This document shows, piece by piece, positions 7,639-14,482 of a stretch of DNA of 64,000 nucleotides (position 1 is its first letter; every line of letters starts with the position of its first letter). A program made the translations under genes and the position numbers. This DNA is from Thermopolyspora flexuosa. Its GTDB lineage: Bacteria; Actinomycetota; Actinomycetes; Streptosporangiales; Streptosporangiaceae. The stretch is from NCBI RefSeq assembly GCF_006716785.1, contig NZ_VFPQ01000001.1, positions 5,146,001 through 5,210,000 of the forward strand, written 5' to 3'. Below the pieces are notes generated by a model. That model had not been told where the DNA came from. It saw only the letters and a program-made list of their open reading frames with translations, and made no database searches.

Positions 7639-8415
7639 TCAGCGGGCGGCGCCGCGGGCGTCGGCGAAGGTCGGCGGCCGGGCGGCGAGGATCCGCTGGT
7701 GGAGCTCGGCGAGGCGGGGCCCCGGCTCCACGCCGAGCTGCTCGGTCAGCACGTCCCGGCACTGGAGGTAGGCGGCGAGCGCGTCCCCGCGGCGGCCGTC
7801 CTCGTAGAGCGCGATCATGAGGTCCGCCCACAGCCGCTCGTGCAGCGGGTAGATGGCCAGCGCGACCCGCAGCCAGGCGACCGCCTCGCCGTACTCGCCC
7901 AGCCTCCGGTAGACGGCGGCGAGCCGGTGCAGCGTCTCGATCAGCCGGTCGTCGAGCAGGGTCGCGGCGTTCCGGAGCGCCTCGGACTCGCCGACGAGGT
8001 CCTCCAGGGCGGGCCCGCGCCACAGCTCGGCCGCCGCGCGCAGGTGCCGGGCCGCGGCCGCGTGGTCGCCCCGGGCGAGCGCCGCCGCGCCCGCGGCGCG
8101 GTGCTCCTCGAAGCGCACGACGTCCAGGCTGTCCTGCGGCGCGTCCAGGCGGTAGCCGCTCGGGACCGTGCGGATGGACGCCCCGGTGGCGCGCAGCTCG
8201 TTCCGGAGCATCGACACATACGTTTTCAGATTTCCGTGGGCGGAGGCCGGCGGCCGCTCTCCCCACAGCGCGCTGGAAAGTCGTTCGGTCGAGACCGCCC
8301 GGCCGCGATTCAGCAGCATATAGGCGAGAAGTTGCCGCAGCTTCAGCCGCCGCAGCTCGACGCGACCGCCGTCCGCCCTGCGCACCTCCAGTGGACCCAA
8401 TAATAAAAACCTCAC
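7639..8415 (-). CDS. SARP-family transcriptional activator
   Basis: This 258-aa protein has the SARP layout: an OmpR-like winged helix (residues about 1-95; VRFLLLGPLEV, LKLRQLLAYMLLNRG, LKTYVSMLRNEL) and a bacterial transcriptional activation domain of helical repeats (about 100-250; DVVRFEEH, RLIETLHRLA, ERLWADLMIALYE). GTG 8415 is preferred because GGAGG lies 8 nt upstream and the protein then starts MRFLLLGPLEV as in the family. The gene is upstream of and codirectional with the graspetide cluster and is its likely pathway-specific activator. It lacks the ATPase/TPR extension of large AfsR types. Confidence 0.9.
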   Translation of the reverse strand: MRFLLLGPLEVRRADGGRVELRRLKLRQLLAYMLLNRGRAVSTERLSSALWGERPPASAHGNLKTYVSMLRNELRATGASIRTVPSGYRLDAPQDSLDVVRFEEHRAAGAAALARGDHAAAARHLRAAAELWRGPALEDLVGESEALRNAATLLDDRLIETLHRLAAVYRRLGEYGEAVAWLRVALAIYPLHERLWADLMIALYEDGRRGDALAAYLQCRDVLTEQLGVEPGPRLAELHQRILAARPPTFADARGAAR

Positions 8416-8475
8416 CTGGCCATCCTCCCCCGGGGGCAATTTTCGGTGACCCACTAGGTGGCCTGAAGCGATCAG

Positions 8476-8505
8476 ATTCAACTCGCGGTGTGACGACGGC
8501 GTCAA
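8476..8505 (-). promoter_or_regulatory. Candidate promoter of the SARP gene
   Basis: On the minus strand TTGACG (8505-8500) is followed after 18 nt by TTGAAT (8481-8476), giving a -35 with good match and a -10 of 4/6. Transcription would start near 8470, leaving a leader of about 55 nt before GTG 8415. The rest of the 8416-8766 gap shows no gene. Confidence 0.35.
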
Positions 8506-8766
8506 GGAATTCTTAAGGAACGGGAACAGGCGTCGGTGCGCACCTGTTATCGCGGGTCACCCGCCGCGTGCGCCGCCGGTGAAACACGCAGCGATTTCGG
8601 GTGCGGCCCGCGGCCGGGGAGAAACGAATACCGAGCGTGACGGATCTCCGGGCCCGGCGGGATTGAAACTAGCCTGAAATCCGGCCGCGCCGGCGCGGCC
8701 GGGCCGCCGCGGGAACGGTACGGCGGGGCGCGGCCTCGCCCCGCCGCCGTTCTCCCGGGAGCCTGC

Positions 8767-9258
8767 TCAGGAGCCGGTCGCCAGCACCGCGGCGGTCATG
8801 ACGAGCGCGGCGCCGATCGCCATGAAGGCGAGGCCGAGGCCGATGACCAGGGTGGTCAGGTGCCAGGCCTGGTAGGCGCTCATCAGCGAGGCGCGCAGGG
8901 TCTGGCCCATGAACGCGGTCTGGCGGAGGGCGGTGAGTTCCTCGTCGCCGCGGCGCTCGGCGAGCTGGGCGCTGATCTCGGAGTAGGTGCGGCCGCCGGT
9001 GGCCTTGCGCACGTTCGCGCCGATCATGTCGGCGAACGCCTTCGCCTGGTCGCCGGTGGCCACCGCGGCACCGGCGTGGCGGGCCAGGTGCGGGGGCAGC
9101 TTCTCCGCCTCGGGGAAGACGATCTTCTGGTCGGCGAGCTCGCGCCGGATCTCGGCGCGCCCGCTGCGGCCACGGACGACCATCACCGGGCCGGCCGTGA
9201 GCATCGCCGCGCCGACCACGGTGAGCAGCGCTACGGCAAGCCCTCGGATATCGGTCAT
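8767..9258 (-). CDS. Small integral membrane protein of unknown function
   Basis: This 163-aa protein has one hydrophobic segment at residues 6-29, a soluble middle of about 100 residues (rich in Ala, Glu and Arg, likely helical), and a second hydrophobic segment at about 133-160. I recognise no domain. The two terminal membrane helices with an internal or external helical hairpin give no functional clue. It is followed downstream by the SARP/graspetide region and preceded by the nitronate monooxygenase-like gene, both on the same strand. The spacing (about 100 bp each side) does not argue for an operon. Confidence 0.7.
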   Translation of the reverse strand: MTDIRGLAVALLTVVGAAMLTAGPVMVVRGRSGRAEIRRELADQKIVFPEAEKLPPHLARHAGAAVATGDQAKAFADMIGANVRKATGGRTYSEISAQLAERRGDEELTALRQTAFMGQTLRASLMSAYQAWHLTTLVIGLGLAFMAIGAALVMTAAVLATGS

Positions 9259-9362
9259 TCATGCCCTCCGGTGGAGAAGTGGCCGGTCGGCGCCCTCCCC
9301 GGCCCGGTGCACGGGCGGGTACGGCGTGCCGGGCGGTCCGGAGCGGCCCCCGTGGCCCGCCG

Positions 9363-10883
9363 TCATATGGGGGACGCGGGTTGCGGGGCCAGGGCGTCGG
9401 ACCGGCGCACGGTCGGGTTCGGTACGGCGGGCACGTCCGGCGTGCCGCCGCGCAACAGGTAGGCGACCACGTCGGCGGCCCCGTAGTCGGGCGCGGGCAG
9501 GTGGGCGAGGAAGCCGAGGTCCTGGCCGAGGGTGACCAGGGGCGGCTCGGCGTAGCCGTCCTGCCGGGTCTGGCCGAGTCCCGCGGTCGCGGTGAGCGCG
9601 TTGCACAGGCAGTGGCGTCCGGCGGTCTCCTCGGCGCTGCCGCCCTTGCGCACGAACAGGTCGACGGGCTCGGCGGGGCAGCGGTAGCCGACGTCGCCGT
9701 CCGGCTTCAGGTAGGGGGTGCGCAGGTAGCCGAGGTCGCACAGCCGGGGGCGCGCGGCGTACACCCGCTCCTCCGACAGCGTGCCCGCCAGCCGGGCCAC
9801 CTTGAACGGGAAGCCGGTCGGCGAGGAGGACGGGTCGTTGCGCACGTGCAGCGCGCCGCGCCCGGCGAGCCGGAGCAGCCGCCGCCGGATGTGCTCGCCG
9901 AGCCCGGACTCGCGGCACAGCGCGAACGCGGTGCCCACCTGGATGCCCGCGGCCCCGGCGGCGAGCGCCTCGGCGAGCCCCTGCGGGGTGGCGTAGCCGC
10001 CGGCGAGCCAGAACGGCAGGCCGAGCGCGGCCACCTTCGCCACGTCGATGCGGTCGCGCGGGCCGTACACCGGCTCGCCGGTCTCGCTCAGCCGCATCCG
10101 GCCCCGTGGCGGGGCGCTGTGGCCCCCCGCCACGGGGGTTTCCAGGACGAAGCCGTCCGGCCGGGTCGCCGGGTTGCGGCTGAGGTGGACGGCGAGCACC
10201 GCCGCCGAGACGATCGCGAGAAAACGGGGACGGAGCGGCGGCGGTGCCCCTGGTACGGCGAGGCGCGATGGGTCGAAGGTGATCACGTGCGGGGCGTCGG
10301 CCCCGGCGACGGTGATCGACAGCCTGGCGGGGCGTCCGGCGGCGAGGGCGTCGAGCAGGGCCGGGATCTCGCTCGGGATGCCGGCGCCCATGAGCACGTA
10401 GTCGACGCCGGCGAGCATCGCCCCGTAGACCGAGGCCGGGGTGGCGAGCTGGATCTTCTCCAGGTAGTTGACGCCGATCGGGCCGTCGTGGCCCTGTTTG
10501 GCGAGCCAGACCTCGACGAAGTTGCCCGCGGCCTGCAGCTCGTCGCGCCACGGGTTCGGGCGCAGGCCGAGGCGGGGCACGGGCCGGAACGGGCGTCCTT
10601 CGGGGATGCCGCCGGGCACGTAGTAGCGCTCGAGGATGCGCTCGGCGGCCTGCCTGCGCGGGTAGGCGGCGAGGGCGCGCCGTACGTGGCCGCCCGGGTC
10701 GCCGAGCTGGAGGCGGCGGGTCATCAGCGTGTCGAGGGCCACCCCGGACACGACCCCGAGCTGGCCGGTGGCGGCGACGGCGCGGGCGAGCCGCCAGTTC
10801 GACACGCCGACCCCCATGCCGCCCTGGATGATCCGGGGGAGGGCGTGGCGCCCCGTCTCGCCGAGTTGCTGAGCAGCGGTCAC
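9363..10883 (-). CDS. Nitronate monooxygenase-like flavoprotein (NPD family)
   Basis: This 506-aa protein of the 2-nitropropane-dioxygenase/nitronate monooxygenase superfamily is a FMN-binding TIM barrel. Visible signatures are RIIQGGMGVGVSNWRLARAV at the N-terminus, the central GGHSAPPRG segment (equivalent to the catalytic-His GGHxG motif), PFWLAGGYATPQGLAEALAAGAAGIQVGTAF for FMN phosphate binding, and a Cys-containing C-terminal tail. It is longer than class I or II enzymes (about 330-370 aa) and matches a long actinobacterial subfamily of unknown substrate. GTG 10883, with GGAAAGGG upstream, is chosen; a TTG at 10937 would add 18 residues. Upstream DevR-like boxes suggest hypoxic or redox induction. 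Confidence 0.85.
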   Translation of the reverse strand: MTAAQQLGETGRHALPRIIQGGMGVGVSNWRLARAVAATGQLGVVSGVALDTLMTRRLQLGDPGGHVRRALAAYPRRQAAERILERYYVPGGIPEGRPFRPVPRLGLRPNPWRDELQAAGNFVEVWLAKQGHDGPIGVNYLEKIQLATPASVYGAMLAGVDYVLMGAGIPSEIPALLDALAAGRPARLSITVAGADAPHVITFDPSRLAVPGAPPPLRPRFLAIVSAAVLAVHLSRNPATRPDGFVLETPVAGGHSAPPRGRMRLSETGEPVYGPRDRIDVAKVAALGLPFWLAGGYATPQGLAEALAAGAAGIQVGTAFALCRESGLGEHIRRRLLRLAGRGALHVRNDPSSSPTGFPFKVARLAGTLSEERVYAARPRLCDLGYLRTPYLKPDGDVGYRCPAEPVDLFVRKGGSAEETAGRHCLCNALTATAGLGQTRQDGYAEPPLVTLGQDLGFLAHLPAPDYGAADVVAYLLRGGTPDVPAVPNPTVRRSDALAPQPASPI

Positions 10884-10946
10884 CCAGACGCCCTTTCCAC
10901 GGATCTCGTACGGCCGGTACCGACCCCCGTTGGCCAACCATCATGT

Positions 10947-10985
10947 CTCCGCTGCCCGTGGACAGGGGGGCCACGGGCAGCGGAG
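10947..10985 (-). promoter_or_regulatory. 15-bp perfect hairpin in the leader of the nitronate monooxygenase-like gene
   Basis: CTCCGCTGCCCGTGG (10947-10961) pairs perfectly with 10971-10985 around a 9-nt loop containing six consecutive G on the plus strand. If transcription starts upstream near the DevR-like boxes, the stem forms in the 5' untranslated region 63 nt before GTG 10883. It could stabilise or attenuate the message. It is not followed by a U-run in either direction. Confidence 0.55.
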
Positions 10986-11052
10986 CCCATGTGCAGCGCG
11001 GCTCGATCACGGCCGGGGCCGAAGCCGTCTCCCTACCCGGCGGCACGAACCG

Positions 11053-11066
11053 GGGACTTCGGCCCC
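11053..11066. promoter_or_regulatory. DevR/DosR-like box A
   Basis: GGGACTTCGGCCCC differs at one symmetric position from the dormancy-regulator core GGGACTTNNGTCCC. On the minus strand it sits about 20 bp upstream of a possible -10 (TAGGGA, 11035-11030), which would place it over the -35 region of a promoter for the nitronate monooxygenase-like gene. Confidence 0.4.
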
Positions 11067-11160
11067 TCTGCGGGACTCATGGCGGAGGCATCCGAAACCA
11101 GTACGGGCCGGTCGTGATCGCGCCACCACGAGCATGCCGCCCCGCCCATACGTCGCACCT

Positions 11161-11174
11161 GGGACTTTGGTCCC
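11161..11174. promoter_or_regulatory. DevR/DosR-like box B
   Basis: GGGACTTTGGTCCC matches the dormancy-regulator core GGGACTTTNGTCCC. On the minus strand the flanks (TTTC before GGGAC, AGG after GTCCC) also fit the mycobacterial consensus of TT-S-GGGAC...GTCCC. It lies about 100 bp upstream of box A. A third, differently built dyad, AGGGTCC-TT-GGACCCT, is at 11317-11332. The 10986-11500 interval otherwise holds no gene that I can support. Confidence 0.5.
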
Positions 11175-11500
11175 GAAACGGTGGACCGATCGTCCTGATC
11201 GCCGCCGCCCGCGCGCCCGCCCGGGGAAGCCGCGACGACCTTTCACATGATCATGATTCGCAGGTGGGAGGGGCGGTCCCGCCCCCGGCCCCCGGTGGAC
11301 CAAGAGCCGACCGGAAAGGGTCCTTGGACCCTGGTTGCGGTCTCGCGGAACGGGTTCCTTTTGTGTGACGTAGCCCTCAGCCGGTCGGCCCCCACCGGCC
11401 GGTGCCCGGAAGGCGGACTCGGATGAAGGTGAGGCGCGGTGTTCCCCGCTGCTCGTCCCGCGGTACGGCGGGCCTGCTCGGCCGGCGCCGCGCGGGGCGG

Positions 11501-12376
11501 TCAGAGGCGCGCGATGCGCACCTTCCACAGCTCGGGGCCGGTCTCCACGTAGTCCCAGGTGAACTCGCCGGTGCGCTCGGCGGCGAAGTGGTGGTAGAGC
11601 GGCCTGGGATCGTGGTCGTTGACGAGCACGAACGCCTCACCCGGCCGGAGCGCGTCGAACGTGGCGAAGATCTGCGCGTGCCGCCTGCCGTGCGGCAGCG
11701 CCCGTACGTCGAGTTCGCCGTCGACGAGCTCGGCGGTCGCGTCCGGGTCCCCCGCCGTGTCGTGACCCCCGCAGGCGCACCGGTGCTCCGCCGGGGCGTC
11801 CGCCTGGGCGTGCCCGTGCGCCTGCCCGTGACCGTGCCCGTGGCCGCCACAGCCGCATCCGTGGGCGGCCTCGGCGGCGCCGGGGTGCGCCTGCTCGCCG
11901 AGGATCTCGTGCATGCCGTCGAGCAGGCCGGCCAGATCGACCCCGGCGTCGGCCAGGGCCGGCAGCAGCAGGTCGTTCTCCTTGCGCAGGTGGACCTGGA
12001 ACAGCACGTCGAGCGCGCTCGCGGCGCCCGCGATCTCGCCGGTCGTGGTCGCCTGCTCCAGCTCGCCGACCAGCTCGCGCAGCACCGCGTGCTCGTCCGC
12101 CATCGCGCGCACCAGCAGACGGGTCTCGGCGAGATCGGCACCGGCGGCGTACAGGGTGCGCTCCTCGGCGAGGGCGTGCGGCAGCACCTCCTTGGTGCAG
12201 AAGGCCACCATGCGCGCCCGGCGGTCGTACGGCGAGAGCAGCCGGTCGATGTCGCGCCGCAGGGCGACGGCGTGCTGGGCCATGGTCAGGCCGAGCCGCC
12301 GATGGTGGTCCCGGATCGCCCGGAGCGTCGCCTCCTGGGCGTGCGCTCCGTGGGCTGCGGTGGTTCGAGCGGTCAT
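11501..12376 (-). CDS. Hemerythrin-like and DUF2249 two-domain protein
   Basis: In this 291-aa protein, residues about 10-165 form a four-helix hemerythrin-like bundle with candidate iron ligands in RDHHRRL, VLPHALAEERTLY, MADEHAVL and VHLRKENDLLLPAL. A His/Cys-rich linker (about 172-207, with HGCGCGGHGHGHG and HRCACGGHD) follows and looks metal-binding. The C-terminal DUF2249 domain (about 218-291) has the LDVRALPHGRRHAQIFATF start and ends WDYVETGPELWKVRI. Such fusions often neighbour NO and nitrite metabolism genes and are thought to handle NO or repair iron centres; here the divergent neighbours are an NnrS-like protein and NirK. ATG 12376 is supported by AAGGAG 6 nt upstream. Confidence 0.88.
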   Translation of the reverse strand: MTARTTAAHGAHAQEATLRAIRDHHRRLGLTMAQHAVALRRDIDRLLSPYDRRARMVAFCTKEVLPHALAEERTLYAAGADLAETRLLVRAMADEHAVLRELVGELEQATTTGEIAGAASALDVLFQVHLRKENDLLLPALADAGVDLAGLLDGMHEILGEQAHPGAAEAAHGCGCGGHGHGHGQAHGHAQADAPAEHRCACGGHDTAGDPDATAELVDGELDVRALPHGRRHAQIFATFDALRPGEAFVLVNDHDPRPLYHHFAAERTGEFTWDYVETGPELWKVRIARL

Positions 12377-12423
12377 GTCGGGCTCCTTCCCCGGGTCCGG
12401 CACCTGCCGAGAGTCGAGGATAG

Positions 12424-12452
12424 TTTTTACGATGTCTCTTGTATTTACAATG
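12424..12452. promoter_or_regulatory. Divergent operator/promoter region for the nitrogen-oxide locus
   Basis: Two related elements lie 18 bp apart: TTTTTACGATG (12424-12434) and GTATTTACAATG (12441-12452). The second contains the dyad TTGTA-TT-TACAA (12439-12450). TACGAT at 12428-12433 fits an actinobacterial -10 for the plus-strand regulator. The AT-rich island stands out sharply from its surroundings and is the only control region between the hemerythrin gene and the regulator gene. Confidence 0.45.
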
Positions 12453-13214
12453 CCGTCTGTGCAAAATCAAGGTGTGACCGAGCACGACGCGCGAATCGAC
12501 CCGCGCGCACACCGAGTGCTGGCGGACGTGAGCCGGGTCGCCGTCCTGGAGACCCTCCGCCGGGCGGGCCGTCCGCTGTCGATCCCGGAGATCGCCGCCG
12601 AGGTCGGCCTGCACCCGAACACCGTGCGGGCACACCTCGCCCTGCTCGCCGAGTACGGCTACGCCACCGGTAGGACCGAGGACCGCGACCGGCCGGGCCG
12701 CCCCCGCCTGCTGTACGCGGCCACGCAGCGGCACGACGAGGACGACCGCCGCAACTACCGGCTGCTCGCCGAGGTGCTGGTCGGCTACCTCACCGGCGTC
12801 AGGGACTCCCGGTCGGGCGACACGTTGTCCAGCCCGGCGTCCGCGGCGATCGCCGCGGGCCGCGTGCACGGCACCCGCATCGCCGGTGCCCAGGCACGCA
12901 ACGGCCGCCCGGTCGACGCGGCCGAGGCCACGCGCCGGGTGGCCGACCTGCTCCGCGACGCGGGCTTCGACCCGCGCCCCGCCCCCGACGGCAGCCACAT
13001 CGAGCTGCGCCACTGCCCGTTCCGCGAGCTCGCCCGGACCAACGCGGACGTGGTGTGCGGCGTGCACCTCGGCCTCATGCAGGGGGCGCTGCAGGAGCTC
13101 GGCGCCTCGGTCACCGCCGCGTCGCTGCGCCCGTTCGCCCGCCCGGGCGTGTGCGTCGCCACGCTCCGTCCCACCGACCGTCCCGCCGACGAAGGACCAC
13201 CGCCACCGAGATGA
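12450..13214 (+). CDS. HTH regulator with C-terminal Cys motif (SufR/ArsR-like)
   Basis: The protein is 254 aa if begun at ATG 12450; GTG 12474 gives 246 aa and neither has a clear ribosome site. A winged helix lies near the N-terminus (RPLSIPEIAAEVGLHPNTVRAHLALL). The C-terminal half carries HCPFRE, DVVC-x2-H and PGVC; counted from GTG 12474 these are C181, C195, H198 and C227. SufR-type proteins use similarly spaced cysteines to hold an Fe-S cluster, so a redox- or NO-sensitive cluster is plausible. Its stop overlaps the start of the NnrS-like gene (ATGA), tying it to the nitrite reductase operon. A paralogue lies at the other end of the operon. Confidence 0.82.
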   Translation: MPSVQNQGVTEHDARIDPRAHRVLADVSRVAVLETLRRAGRPLSIPEIAAEVGLHPNTVRAHLALLAEYGYATGRTEDRDRPGRPRLLYAATQRHDEDDRRNYRLLAEVLVGYLTGVRDSRSGDTLSSPASAAIAAGRVHGTRIAGAQARNGRPVDAAEATRRVADLLRDAGFDPRPAPDGSHIELRHCPFRELARTNADVVCGVHLGLMQGALQELGASVTAASLRPFARPGVCVATLRPTDRPADEGPPPPR

Positions 13215-14482
13215 ACCACCCGCCGCCTCCCGCGCCCCCGCCCGGCACGGGCCGCGCGACCCCCGCCGGGCCACCGGCCGACGCCGTGCCCACGGCGGCG
13301 ACCGAGGCCGCCTCAGCACCGATGGCGGCGGCCGGCACGGCCGGGGTGCCCGCCGCCGCGACCGCCGCACGGCCGGCGCGCCCGCCGTACCGGCCCGCCG
13401 TGGCGCGGCTGCCGCTGCTCGCCGGGGCCGCCGTCGCGCTGGTCGCCGGGCTGTGGGGCGGGCTGGCGCGGCTCGAGGTTGCGCCGGTGCCGCAGGAGGC
13501 GTTCGCGGCCGAGCACGGGCCGCTCATGGCGCTGGGCTTCCTCGGCACCCTGATCGCCCTGGAGCGGGCGGTGGCGCTGCGCCGCCGCTGGGCGTACGCG
13601 GCACCCGCGCTCGGCGGCCTCGGCGCGGTCGCGCTGGCCGCGGGCCTCGCCGAGGCCGGGCGGGTGGCGCTCACCGCGGCGGCGGGCTGGCTCGTCGCCT
13701 GTTATGTCGTCGTCGTGCTGGAGCGGCGGCCCGGCCGCGCGGTCGGCGTGCAGCTGACCGGGGCCCTCGCCTGGTACGGCGGTGGCCTGCTGTGGCTCCG
13801 CGGGTACCCGGTCGCCGACCTGGTGCCCTGGCCGGCGGCCTTCCTCGTCCTCACGATCGCCGGGGAGCGGCTGGAACTCGCGCACGTGGCGTTCCTGCGG
13901 CGACGTGCGGCCGACGGCCTCATCGCCACGGCGGGCCTGCTGGTCGCGGGCGTGCTCATCTCGGTTCCGCTGCCGGACGCCGGGTGGCGGGTGGCCGGGG
14001 TGGGCATGCTCGCGCTGGCCGGGTGGCTGGCCGCGTTCGACGTGGCCCGCCGTACCGTGCGCGGGGCCGGGCTGACCCGGTTCACCGCGGTATGCCTGCT
14101 CGGCGGCTACGCCTGGCTCGCCGTGGGCGGGCTGCTCTGGGCGGTCGCCGGGCGGCCCGACGGCGAGCTGTACGACGCGGCGCTGCACGCGGTGTTCCTC
14201 GGCTTCGTGATGTCGATGGTGTTCGGGCACGCGCCGGTGATCCTCCCCGCGGTGCTGCGGGTGCGCCTGCCGTACGGCCCGGCGATGTACGGCCCGCTCG
14301 CGCTGCTCCACCTCGCCCTGGCCGCCCGGGTGGCCGGTGACCTCGCCGGGATCGGCCCGGCGCGCACGATCGGCGGGGTGCTCGGCGAGGTGGCGCTGGC
14401 GGGCTTCGCCTGCTGCGCGGTGGCCGCCGCGCTGCGCGCCCGCAGGCGTGTTCCGGGGGACGTTCCGAGGGAGCCGTCATGA
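13211..14482 (+). CDS. NnrS-like polytopic membrane protein
   Basis: This 423-aa protein has a Pro/Ala-rich cytoplasmic N-terminus of about 60 residues and then about eleven or twelve hydrophobic segments. Conserved-looking features are EHGPLMALGFLGTLIALERAV near the start of the membrane region and HAVFLGFVMSMVFGHAPVILPAVL near the end. These resemble the His-bearing helices of NnrS, a haem- and copper-containing membrane protein of denitrifiers that protects against NO-derived iron complexes. ATG 13211 overlaps the regulator stop, and the stop overlaps the start of the nitrite reductase fusion, so the three genes are translationally coupled. Confidence 0.75.
   Translation: MNHPPPPAPPPGTGRATPAGPPADAVPTAATEAASAPMAAAGTAGVPAAATAARPARPPYRPAVARLPLLAGAAVALVAGLWGGLARLEVAPVPQEAFAAEHGPLMALGFLGTLIALERAVALRRRWAYAAPALGGLGAVALAAGLAEAGRVALTAAAGWLVACYVVVVLERRPGRAVGVQLTGALAWYGGGLLWLRGYPVADLVPWPAAFLVLTIAGERLELAHVAFLRRRAADGLIATAGLLVAGVLISVPLPDAGWRVAGVGMLALAGWLAAFDVARRTVRGAGLTRFTAVCLLGGYAWLAVGGLLWAVAGRPDGELYDAALHAVFLGFVMSMVFGHAPVILPAVLRVRLPYGPAMYGPLALLHLALAARVAGDLAGIGPARTIGGVLGEVALAGFACCAVAAALRARRRVPGDVPREPS

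Noticed and set aside
10986-11500. Possible small genes in the gap before the nitronate monooxygenase-like gene
   Set aside because: Short frames on both strands have no ribosome sites or recognisable products; the DevR-like boxes and dyads explain the non-random look better.
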